Assembly (NCBI GenBank): GCA_013816405.1
Contig: JACDEL010000024.1
Span: forward strand, 1 to 36,398
Source of the DNA: Chloroflexota bacterium
GTDB taxonomy: Bacteria > Chloroflexota > Limnocylindria > QHBO01
DNA length: 36,398 nucleotides
Direction: 5' to 3'
Shown here: positions 23,321 to 29,968 of the stretch, piece after piece
Position numbering within the stretch: position 1 is the stretch's first letter
How the letters are laid out: each line of letters opens with the position of its first letter
The notes under the pieces: model-generated
The model's input: the letters and a program-made list of their open reading frames with translations, nothing else
Databases searched by the model: none
Told to the model about the DNA's origin: nothing
Translations under genes and position numbers: made by a program

Positions 23321-23824
23321 TCATGAGCCCCCCTCCGTGAGTGCCCATCGGCCGCGGCCGATCTTTACGAATCGGTCAGGCTTGGTACGCATCTGCTTCA
23401 GCAGATAGCCGTAGCTGTTGTGGTCGGGCCTCAATCCCCCGCGATTGATGAGCAGTTCCCTCATCTTGCTCGAATCCGCTTCGCCGCCCAGGAAGCGCAG
23501 GACTCGCTCGGCGGCCTCAGCGACGGGTACGCCCTCCAGACGATCTAGGGTGCCGCTTGTCCCGTTGCCGGAGGGACGAGCGGTAACCTGTTGGTCAGGG
23601 CGGACCTGCGGCTCCTGGCGCGGGCGAGCAGTCGGGACGACCGTTTCAGAGAAGCGCCGGTAGACCCGCACGGCGATCTCCAGCTCGCTCAGCTCCCGCT
23701 CGATCTGGGCGATCTGATCATCAATCTGGGATCGCTCGGCAGTCAGCCGGGTGTGCTTGCGCTGAAGGTCCTCGGTCTGCCCTTCGACTAGGCGGGAGAT
23801 TGCGTCGGGCCACAAATTTGTCAT
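23321..23824 (-). CDS. Coiled-coil plus winged-helix protein of unknown function
   Basis: A 167-aa product from ATG 23824. Residues 15-60 form a coiled coil (LQRKHTRLTAERSQIDDQIA, QIERELSELEIAVRVYRRF). A Pro/Arg/Gln-rich linker follows. Residues 100-165 look like a winged helix of the HARE-HTH or similar type (VAEAAERVLRFLGGEADSSK, RPDHNSYGYLLKQM, KIGRGRWAL). Proteins with this build often sit in restriction or defence regions as DNA readers; here the context is mobile DNA. TACTAT lies 7 nt before the ATG, so the mRNA may be leaderless. Confidence 0.68.
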   Translation of the reverse strand: MTNLWPDAISRLVEGQTEDLQRKHTRLTAERSQIDDQIAQIERELSELEIAVRVYRRFSETVVPTARPRQEPQVRPDQQVTARPSGNGTSGTLDRLEGVPVAEAAERVLRFLGGEADSSKMRELLINRGGLRPDHNSYGYLLKQMRTKPDRFVKIGRGRWALTEGGS

Positions 23825-23831
23825 GCGGTGG

Positions 23832-23869
23832 ATAGTACCACACCACAAAGAGACCGCAGCGGTTGTGGT
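23832..23869 (-). promoter_or_regulatory. Candidate leaderless promoter with palindrome for the 23824 gene
   Basis: On the minus strand TACTAT (23837-23832) is a good -10 hexamer that would place the transcription start at or next to the ATG at 23824. Just upstream an inverted repeat ACCACAA (23842-23848) / TTGTGGT (23863-23869) covers the -35 area. No Shine-Dalgarno sequence is present. Pattern-based. Confidence 0.4.
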
Positions 23870-23879
23870 AGTGGCCTAC

Positions 23880-24044
23880 CTAGGGCCTGTTTAGGCCCCA
23901 TCGTTTCGCCGCCGCGTTGCGAGCGATCTCGCTCCTGCGCTCGGGCGTCAGCTTCGCGGCCCGCGCCTTCCCGCCGATCAGCCCACCACGCCGTCCTAGC
24001 TCGACTGCTGCCGGGTCCTTGACGGGCGGGGGTAACAGTGCCAC
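23880..24044 (-). CDS. Small basic protein with KGG/histone-like GGKARAAKL repeat
   Basis: About 54 aa if GTG 24044 is the start (ATG 24134 gives 84 aa). The C-terminal region GGLIGGKARAAKLTPERRSE followed by IARNAAAKRWG is a common short motif in small basic proteins and in the tails of some mobile-element proteins. No Shine-Dalgarno is visible for either start. Function unknown; the motif suggests nucleic-acid contact. Confidence 0.5.
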   Translation of the reverse strand: MALLPPPVKDPAAVELGRRGGLIGGKARAAKLTPERRSEIARNAAAKRWGLNRP

Positions 24045-24290
24045 CGGCACTGCGGGTCTCGTATAGCCGCGAGACGGGGGAGTGGCCCTTCGTCCCTCGC
24101 CACAAGTCGGTTGGCGACGAGTCTCCATTCGCAAGAGCCTTCAATGGAGAGATCGTCGACGAGACGGCGCGTCTCAGCGAACCGTTCGTTGCTCCCGTCG
24201 ACCAGGTTCGCGTCTCGGCGCGCCGATACGGATCCCGAGTCTTGGCACTCATTCGTGCGGCATGACGCCGCCACAATTTGGGAGGTCTGA

Positions 24291-24695
24291 ATGCCCGATG
24301 CGGTAGCGCAGATTCGGCGTTTCCGCAAGGAACGCAATTTGAACTTGAGTGAGTTGGCGGCGGAAGCGAGTGTAGCCAAGAGCTATCTATCGGCGCTCGA
24401 AAGCGACGAGGGCGACACCCAGCGCCGGCCATCGGCAGAAACGCTCTATCGCTTGGCAAACGCTCTGGGCGTAGCAGTCTCCGACCTTCTGGGCCGGTCA
24501 GTCGAGCAGACAGATGTGAGCCAGATTCCGCAGAGTCTCAGAGACTTCGCCGCCGCTTCGGGGATTCCACGTGCGGACGTCGACATGTTGGTGAGCATCA
24601 AGTTCAGAGGCGACCAGCCAGAGAGCATGGAGCGATGGGAATACATCTATCGCGCCATCAAACTCAGCAAGCCAATGGATAAGTCGCAACAGTAG
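24291..24695 (+). CDS. XRE-family transcriptional regulator
   Basis: A 134-aa protein with GGAGG before ATG 24291. Residues 1-65 are a clear XRE/HTH_3 domain (IRRFRKERNLNLSELAAEAS, VAKSYLSALESDEG, TLYRLANALGVAVSDLLGR). The C-terminal 60 residues (LRDFAAASGIPRADVDML, ESMERWEYIYRAI) are the usual tail of this subgroup, found with ImmA/IrrE-type or toxin partners in mobile elements. No partner gene is visible beside it. It is divergent from the 23880 gene by about 250 nt. Confidence 0.8.
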   Translation: MPDAVAQIRRFRKERNLNLSELAAEASVAKSYLSALESDEGDTQRRPSAETLYRLANALGVAVSDLLGRSVEQTDVSQIPQSLRDFAAASGIPRADVDMLVSIKFRGDQPESMERWEYIYRAIKLSKPMDKSQQ

Positions 24696-24968
24696 GAAGA
24701 TCTCTTCTCGAACTGGGCCGTCTAACACCGACTGATTTTTGATCAGATGGCTGACGCCCAGGCCGGGAACTGGCATCCCGGTACAATCCCCAATACGAGT
24801 CGCCTGAGCGTGGGCACCTGATTCTTTCGGTTTCTGCGTAGGGCACCTGACTCGCTTCCGGGGTGGGCACCTGACTCCCCGGAAAACCGAACAGGCGAGG
24901 ACGCGGCGCGGGCCGGGTCTGAGCACGAAACGTGGCTGAGGACGGCCGCTGCAGGCCTCCAGGCGGCG

Positions 24969-25018
24969 CCTGACTCTGGATCAGGAGATCGAAGGTTCGA
25001 ATCCTTCCTCGCCAGCCA
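24969..25018 (+). tRNA. tRNA-Gln(CUG), 3' half only
   Basis: Anticodon arm CCTGA-CTCTGGA-TCAGG (anticodon CTG), short variable loop, T-arm GAAGG-TTCGAAT-CCTTC, acceptor 3' strand CTCGCCA, discriminator G and encoded CCA. The matching TGGCGAG and D-arm are missing upstream; the 40 nt before it do not fold as a D-arm. Together with the integrase tail at 25172 this looks like the attachment end left by a tRNA-Gln-specific element. Confidence 0.75.
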
Positions 25019-25171
25019 AACCACAACATCTAGGGCACAGCGAACGCTCCCGGCCGTCCGTCGCCGCCGACGATCCACTCTTCTGCGGGCGCTGGGGCCG
25101 GCCCTGGCAGCACGCCGGATCGAGCTCGCGATCGCCGCCTCGGTCGTCGGGCCGCGGTCGGGACACGCTGC

Positions 25172-25366
25172 AGCCCGCACACGTTCCGTCATACGTTCGC
25201 GCGAGGCTACCTAGTCAATGGCGGCGGCGTGTTCAGCCTCCAGCAGATTGTGGGCCACGCGACGCTCGACATGGTCCGCCGCTACGTCAGCCTGTCGGAG
25301 GCCGATCTCGTGGCACGCCATCGGACGGCGTCGCCGGCTGATCGACTGGTTGGGGCGAGGGGGTAG
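25172..25366 (+). pseudogene. C-terminal remnant of a tyrosine recombinase (integrase)
   Basis: In the frame ending with TAG 25364-25366, the codons from 25172 read SPHTFRHTFARGYLVNGG, then LQQIVGHATLDMVRRYVSLS and a short tail. This carries the catalytic H-x-x-R (HTFR), the GHA histidine and the RRY tyrosine of phage-type integrases. Upstream the frame loses similarity, so only the last 65 codons survive. It lies 150 nt after the tRNA-Gln 3' half, the usual place for an integrase gene. Confidence 0.8.
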
Positions 25367-25429
25367 GCCTAGGTCGCTGGCAAGGCTCCGGTGTCAGCCA
25401 GGGTTCTAAGGTGCAGCGCGCGGCGCCGA

Positions 25430-26383
25430 TCAGGTCGCGGCACTGTCTATGACCAGGGACGCGTACTCGGACTCAAAGAGCTTCTGCCGATCGCCAACCG
25501 CGAGACGCTGGAGGCAGTAGAGCTGCCAGTAATTGCGCCAAGTCTCACTGTCCAGCTCCAGGTGCTCGACAACAAGACCAATCTTGGGGTCCTGTGCGTC
25601 CTGCCAGGAGATCATCTGACCATGTGACTGCCAGCGTTGTGTGTCCAACAGTTGGCTGGCGGCCTGAGACCAATTTCCCTCGTTCCGAAACATTCCGCGT
25701 CTCAGTTGGTTCTCGGCAAAGGCTAAGGCTCGGGCACGAACGGCCTCGAAGAGTTTCACGGTCGCAGGGTCAAGCTTGCCCAGCATGATGCGCGCCGTGA
25801 CGTCGTCGGGGTTCTTCGCGAGGGTCTCGCTGTGCGCCTTGTACGCGTCCAGATAGCTTTGAACTGAGTGCCGGATCCGGTTCCCGTTCCCGTCCGCCAG
25901 GATGATTTGCGGATCTATCGGACCAAGCTCCGATGTCTCGCTCATTACGATGAGATCGGCACCAAGTGCCATGAGCGTACCGGCACTCTTGGCGTAGTCC
26001 GGAACCACGACTCGCAACACCGCATTGGCGACCTTCGTTCGGACCATCGTGATCAGCTTCTCTGCCGCATCTATGTCGCCACCCCCGGTGTGGAGGAGGA
26101 GGTCGAGGTCCTGACCGGCGCGAATGTTGTGGAGGAGGTCAACGAGTCCGATCGTGTCGTCACGGTCAACCGGTGCTTGGTTTCCGGCGACATAGCAGAT
26201 CAGCTGGCGGCCGGTGTTCTCCTGAATCAGCTTGATCGTGGCCTGGCGTTGGTATCGGAGTGCGTTGTGTGCCTGGTAGAGCGGCGTCTTGGTCGGCGGT
26301 AAGACAGCCTGCTCAAGGACCTCCTGAGGTGCGTCGGCCGGGACCTCACGTTTCGCCGGTGGCGATCCGCCCTCAGCCCTCAT
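25430..26383 (-). CDS. SDH/ClpP-class serine protease of ubiquitin-like system 2
   Basis: A 317-aa cytosolic protein of the serine dehydrogenase proteinase (SDH_sah) group, with the crotonase/ClpP fold. HTGGGD (98-103) is the oxyanion-type turn; Ser133 in DYAKSAGTLMALGA is the nucleophile; the SELGPIDPQI block follows as in SppA/ClpP-like enzymes. No signal peptide or membrane anchor is present. ATG 26383 overlaps the DUF6527 stop (ATGA), so it is translated with the conjugation genes. By analogy with ClpP-type proteases, it may degrade or process modified proteins; this is inference. No ATPase partner is adjacent. Confidence 0.82.
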   Translation of the reverse strand: MRAEGGSPPAKREVPADAPQEVLEQAVLPPTKTPLYQAHNALRYQRQATIKLIQENTGRQLICYVAGNQAPVDRDDTIGLVDLLHNIRAGQDLDLLLHTGGGDIDAAEKLITMVRTKVANAVLRVVVPDYAKSAGTLMALGADLIVMSETSELGPIDPQIILADGNGNRIRHSVQSYLDAYKAHSETLAKNPDDVTARIMLGKLDPATVKLFEAVRARALAFAENQLRRGMFRNEGNWSQAASQLLDTQRWQSHGQMISWQDAQDPKIGLVVEHLELDSETWRNYWQLYCLQRLAVGDRQKLFESEYASLVIDSAAT

Positions 26384-26739
26384 GACTCGTCGACCGGTCC
26401 GTCGTCCCGCACCCATGTCACGACCCCTCGCCGAAGGACGAAGTGGCAGCGACGCACGGCGACTCGGTCGTCAACACTTGGCCACACCGTGAGCGGGTTT
26501 GACTGGTGGACCGTCCATCGAGGGTAGCGGAACGCATCAAGGTTCAGCATGATGCGGTGTCCGATCCCGCACGGACAGTCGAACGCGAGCCAGGTCGCAA
26601 TACCCCTCGGCGCGACCAATACAGCGCCTCTCGGGGGAAGGCGAACAGGAATCTCATCGCCCGCACCAACCCGGCCGACGATCCGCCATTTGCGCCACGG
26701 AAAGGGCAGCCAATGCCACCACCGCCTTACGCGGCCCAC
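26380..26739 (-). CDS. DUF6527 family protein of ubiquitin-like system 2
   Basis: A 119-aa protein. After a Trp-rich start (WWHWLPFPWRKWRIV) comes the DUF6527 pattern: LPPRGAVLVAPRGIATWLAF, then DCPCGIGHRIMLNLDAF, PRWTVHQSNPLTVWPSVDD and RRCHFVLRRGVVTWV. The CPCG-x-GH cysteines and the CH pair form a probable zinc site. This family is repeatedly found with bacterial E1/E2/ubiquitin-like genes, which supports the assignment. It overlaps the JAMM-E1 gene by 13 nt and the protease by 4 nt. Its role is unknown; a substrate or modifier reader is possible. Confidence 0.78.
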   Translation of the reverse strand: MGRVRRWWHWLPFPWRKWRIVGRVGAGDEIPVRLPPRGAVLVAPRGIATWLAFDCPCGIGHRIMLNLDAFRYPRWTVHQSNPLTVWPSVDDRVAVRRCHFVLRRGVVTWVRDDGPVDES

Positions 26740-28106
26740 GTCTGATCAAGGAATGGGGTGGTCATCCCGCGTCCCAGCTTTCCAGACGACGGATGGCAGT
26801 AGTGGTGTTCTCGAGGTTCCTGGTGGTTCGTCGAGACCTCGCGGTCGTGGATTCGAACGAGCACTTCGCTGGGAGCCGGGTTGGGACCATATCCAATGAG
26901 ACGCTCCAGTAACTCCCCGACTGCATAGGCGGCCACGAGCGTCGTATAAGCGACGACCGCGGGCTCAACTCCGGGAAGTGCCGGCGCGTAACCCTCGTCG
27001 ACGCGCCGAATGCGTTCCTCGGAAGCGAGCATCTCGCTGCCTGCGCGTGCAAGGTCGATGCGGTTTCGGCAGACGAGGCAAGCCGATCCAGGGGTAAGAA
27101 CGGTGATTCGGCCAAAGATTCCTTCTAGCCGACCGTCGACGTCAGTGAGCAGGACCCCGCAGTCAATGACCGGCAGCAGCATGTAGGTCGACAGGCGTGA
27201 GAGGACGAGCCGACCGGCGTTGTCGTCGGTGCACCCGAACACGATGTCGACACCTGTCAGGCGTCGGGCGACGTCTTCCACGTTGACCGTCGACGCAATG
27301 TCGTCAATGTCGGCATCAGGTGCGATTCGCCGAAGATGCCCTGCCAGGGCTTCGACTTTAAGGTTTCCAACATCCTCAGCCCGTGATCCGTAAACGCGCG
27401 TCAGATTACTGATCGAGAGTCGATCTGGGTCGATCAGGAGAAGATTCCGCACGCCAAGGCGAACGAGTTGCTCCCCGACCGAGGATCCTATTCCACCGCA
27501 TCCCACAATGCCGACTCGCAGGTCGCCAAGCGCGCGCTGGACGCCGCCGCCAAATGCACGAATGTTCCGGTCGAACAATGGCTCGAGCTTGGCATTGGGG
27601 GCGAGGTCGCTTCGGGACAGCGAGATCCGAGGCCCCACGATCAGGAGCCGATCGATCTCGATGCGCCCGGAACCCGAGTCGAGGTGTCCCGAGAACCGCA
27701 GACCACCACTCTCTTGCGACATGATCACGGACCCGTAGTAGACGCTGCCTGAACGCAGGCGAAACAAGCCGCTGAGCTCGTCATCCACCCGGCGATCCTT
27801 TCGACTCGGCCGAGGCGAAGACCCGTCCCCAGGGTGAGAGTGGAACCACAGGGCTGTCGCACCCTTGACTTCCGCCGTTCCCAGAGCGGGAACGTAGCCA
27901 GCCGACGTGATCAAGAGTTGTCTGTCGTCTCGTATGTTGTAGGCAGTGTCTGGCACGGGAATGAGGTCAGTTGCCAACAGGCGAATGTCTCCGTTCGGGA
28001 CGTTGACAAGCTGAGCGAGGATGACGGCTCCGGTCTCGACCTTGAGCTTGGCAATGTCGCGAAGCGCCGACGCCATCTGCTCTGAGAGTACCAATGTGGT
28101 GGTCAT
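26727..28106 (-). CDS. JAMM peptidase - E1 (ThiF) fusion of ubiquitin-like system 2
   Basis: A 459-aa two-domain protein. Residues 1-150 are a JAMM domain with Glu24, His89 and His91 (FHSHPGDG), Ser101 and Asp104, so metal binding is intact. From ~195 onwards is an E1/ThiF adenylation domain with GCGGIG at 202-207, the LIDPD/NLTRV segment, CTDDNAGR and a Cys pair at 343/346 (ACLVC) that probably binds zinc; Cys316 (IDCG) is a further cysteine in the core. Fusion of the maturing or deconjugating peptidase with the activating enzyme is known in bacterial ubiquitin-like systems. ATG 28106 overlaps the E2 stop. Confidence 0.88.
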   Translation of the reverse strand: MTTTLVLSEQMASALRDIAKLKVETGAVILAQLVNVPNGDIRLLATDLIPVPDTAYNIRDDRQLLITSAGYVPALGTAEVKGATALWFHSHPGDGSSPRPSRKDRRVDDELSGLFRLRSGSVYYGSVIMSQESGGLRFSGHLDSGSGRIEIDRLLIVGPRISLSRSDLAPNAKLEPLFDRNIRAFGGGVQRALGDLRVGIVGCGGIGSSVGEQLVRLGVRNLLLIDPDRLSISNLTRVYGSRAEDVGNLKVEALAGHLRRIAPDADIDDIASTVNVEDVARRLTGVDIVFGCTDDNAGRLVLSRLSTYMLLPVIDCGVLLTDVDGRLEGIFGRITVLTPGSACLVCRNRIDLARAGSEMLASEERIRRVDEGYAPALPGVEPAVVAYTTLVAAYAVGELLERLIGYGPNPAPSEVLVRIHDREVSTNHQEPREHHYCHPSSGKLGRGMTTPFLDQTWAA

Positions 28107-28492
28107 GATCCTGTGGCCGCGGTTCGATCAAGCTCATGCCGAATGAGTGCGAGGTAACTTTCAAGGCCGTCGCTCCCAGGCTGCCATTGGCTTGGATGCA
28201 GGTGTCGAGACCACCGTTGCCACGCGCGACCAAGGTGCATTTCGGTCGACTCTGTGGCGGGGATCGCTCGGCCGTCGGCAAGACGGATGCCAGGGTCAAA
28301 CCACCACATGTCTGGCGGTATGTCCGGATAACCGGCTTGGAGACGAAGCAGGAGGTCGGACGACGAACGATCGAACCCGACCGGCAGCGGCCACCCGGGG
28401 AACAGCACATTTGTTGCACCACCCTCGACGGTCAGCTCGTGTGCGATGCCGCGATCAACAAGGTAGGCCGTGTCGGCCTCGGGAAGAACCAT
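28103..28492 (-). CDS. E2-like protein (Prok-E2_E type) of ubiquitin-like system 2, no cysteine
   Basis: A 129-aa protein from ATG 28492 (AAAGGAG 13 nt upstream). The core has the UBC-like pattern of the Prok-E2_E group: NVLFPGWPLPVGFDR, LLLRLQAGYPDIPPDMWWFD, HLGRAWQRWSRHL and a C-terminal helix. I find no Cys in the predicted product, so the usual E2 thioester cannot form on it as read. A longer frame to 28654 adds one Cys far from the fold and overlaps the modifier gene, so it is not preferred. It lies between the modifier and the JAMM-E1 gene with an ATGA overlap. Confidence 0.8.
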   Translation of the reverse strand: MVLPEADTAYLVDRGIAHELTVEGGATNVLFPGWPLPVGFDRSSSDLLLRLQAGYPDIPPDMWWFDPGIRLADGRAIPATESTEMHLGRAWQRWSRHLHPSQWQPGSDGLESYLALIRHELDRTAATGS

Positions 28493-28514
28493 GCGTCTGG
28501 GAGAGCTCCTTTGG

Positions 28515-28784
28515 TCAGCCTCGGCGGCCGGGGTTGATATGCCCCGGCGCAGTAAAGAACCGCTTGCCGTTTCGAATCTCCACCACATCGGTATCGGCGA
28601 GCTTCTTATCCGGATTCCCGGGGACGACCTCAAACAGGTCGCGCTCTGGTCCAATCGGCGTTTCGGGGACTTGACGCAGCTCGGCGCCTGTCATCTGCGA
28701 CTTCGTGACGACGTAGTGGATCCGATCGATCTGGATCCGGAACTCGTCGTGGGTTGGCTTCTTGGCCTCGGGCGAATCGGTCAT
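28515..28784 (-). CDS. Ubiquitin-like modifier of system 2 (multiubiquitin-domain type)
   Basis: An 89-aa protein, first gene of the operon, from ATG 28784 with AGGAGG 5 nt upstream. After an N-terminal charged part it has one multiubiquitin-type domain: FRIQIDRIHYVVTKSQMTGA, then DLFEVVPGNPDKKLADTDVV, then NGKRFFTAPGHINPG. The C-terminus ends in Gly (GRRG), so it may need no trimming, unlike the system 1 modifier. The upstream region holds a palindrome and a divergent RHH gene. Confidence 0.85.
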   Translation of the reverse strand: MTDSPEAKKPTHDEFRIQIDRIHYVVTKSQMTGAELRQVPETPIGPERDLFEVVPGNPDKKLADTDVVEIRNGKRFFTAPGHINPGRRG

Positions 28785-28810
28785 CGTTGCCTCCTACTGG
28801 GGTTGCCACC

Positions 28811-28853
28811 ACGATACCACTCCACCACGCTACTTGACAACCAGGGTGTCAAG
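28811..28853. promoter_or_regulatory. Divergent control region of system 2: palindrome CTTGACA-7-TGTCAAG and promoters
   Basis: A perfect 7-bp inverted repeat (28833-28839 and 28847-28853) sits between the divergent modifier and RHH genes. It contains a TTGACA on each strand. For the minus-strand operon, TTGTCA with TATCGT (28816-28811) about 18 nt on is a candidate promoter. For the RHH gene, TTGACA at 28834 with CACGAT about 18 nt on would give a leaderless or near-leaderless start. The palindrome overlaps both, as an autoregulatory operator would. Confidence 0.5.
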
Positions 28854-28869
28854 GTCGCACGATTGCCAC

Positions 28870-29076
28870 ATGAAGCAACAGAAAGCAATGACGATCCGCC
28901 TGTCGGCAGACCAAGCACAGGAGCTTGAGACCGTCGCTACTGTCGATAACCAGCCAGTCTCAGAAGTAATTCGCGCGGCCATCGCCGAACACATTGAGAA
29001 CCGAAGGAAGGACGCCGGTTTTCAAGACGGGCTGAAGGACCGAATCGAGCGGGCCCAGAGACTATTAGGCGGCTGA
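28870..29076 (+). CDS. Ribbon-helix-helix (CopG/Arc) DNA-binding protein
   Basis: A 68-aa protein from ATG 28870. The strand-helix-helix pattern is clear: KAMTIRLSADQAQELETVAT, then QPVSEVIRAAIAEHIENRR. Such proteins bind short palindromes as dimers and often control their neighbours. It is divergent from ubiquitin-like system 2 with a palindrome between them, so it is the likely regulator of that operon. It has no good ribosome site. No toxin gene follows with a clear start. Confidence 0.75.
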   Translation: MKQQKAMTIRLSADQAQELETVATVDNQPVSEVIRAAIAEHIENRRKDAGFQDGLKDRIERAQRLLGG

Positions 29077-29516
29077 ACCTGACGGCGCTGGGCCCAGTCA
29101 CACGCGTCTACAAGCGGTCGACAGGCGAGACCCGACGATGGACCGACGCCGACCGTCTGCACGATCTGGCAAGCCGAGGCCATCTCGGTCGGGTACTCGA
29201 GCAGCACGGGTCTTACCGATGCCCGGGTCACCTCGTAGGACCAGCGCGCCGCTACGGCCACCTAGCCCGCCCGATCTTGGGCCATCTCCATCAGCCGTAG
29301 GCTAGCCGACGATCACGCCGCTCCCGGTGGAGGGAGCAGTGCCGCGGATGGTGGAAGTGCACACTATGTGCACACTATCGCAGCGCCAGCCGCCCGCACG
29401 AACGGCCGTTTTGTGCTCCTCGTGAAGTCACATGGGACTGCTGCTAAGACGCACGTCGAATCCGGTATGCGGTACCAAATCCACCCCCCTGAGCACGATA
29501 CGTCGCTCATAGGGGA
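29077..29516. other. Gap with a possible open frame and an 11-bp tandem repeat
   Basis: A plus-strand frame from about 29079 to 29300 (VTRVYKRSTGETRRWTDADR, HDLASRGHLGRVLEQHG) has protein-like composition but no ATG, GTG or TTG start. It may be the tail of a decayed gene. At 29357-29378 GTGCACACTAT is repeated twice in tandem; each unit holds the palindrome GTGCAC, so it could be an operator or a slip repeat. Nothing else is visible. Confidence 0.35.
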
Positions 29517-29648
29517 CCGGTGCGGTAGACGAGGCCGCGCTCGATCAGGCGGCGGACGAGCAGGTCAACGCTCGCGACGGCGCTGAGCTCTTGCCGGAGA
29601 CGGCGCAGCGTGACCGGGCCCGTGTCTCGCGCCATCGCCTCAAGCGCC
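29517..29648 (-). pseudogene. Fragment of a second copy of the system 1 AAA ATPase gene
   Basis: 132 bp align without gaps to 3309-3440 with about 12 differences by eye (roughly 90% identity). On the minus strand they read MARDTGPVTLRRLR and LLVRRLIERGLVYRTG, the winged-helix end of the ATPase. The remainder of the gene is absent. It lies between system 2 and an excisionase-like fragment. Confidence 0.8.
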
Positions 29649-29723
29649 GCACTCCTGCGGCTCTCTAAGTCGACGGTGTATCGCATGATTGAGGCTGGCG
29701 AGATGCCGGCGGTCCGATGGCAC
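29646..29723 (+). pseudogene. HTH_17/excisionase-like fragment
   Basis: The codons from 29646 read ALLRLSKSTVYRMIEAGEMP then AVRWH, the core of MerR-like excisionase (HTH_17) domains. It has no start of its own and continues into the frame before the serine protease gene. A relic of an element's excisionase or regulator; its 5' side abuts the ATPase fragment. Confidence 0.6.
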
Positions 29724-29968
29724 CGCTGCCTTCGCCCTTGCCGCGCCGTTTCATGCCACCCTGCCTCTTAGCTGTGCCTCAACCCACCATTTCGGCACCC
29801 AGTATCTCGAAGCGTGCCAGTGCTAAGCCTGGCTCGGCGTCACGCCGGAAGCTCCAGCCGTTTGGGCGCCTTGGACTCAGGGCAGAGGCCAGAGCTGAAG
29901 TGCCATTGACGGCCCGGTGGCCGGCGCGCAAGATGGACCCAAGTAGACATCCGCGGACCGAGGGTCAG

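Noticed and set aside
24664-25029. Minus-strand frames with GWRGRIRTFDLL and WLARKDSNLRSPDPES
   Set aside because: These are well-known false proteins from the antisense of tRNA genes; they cover the tRNA-Gln half.
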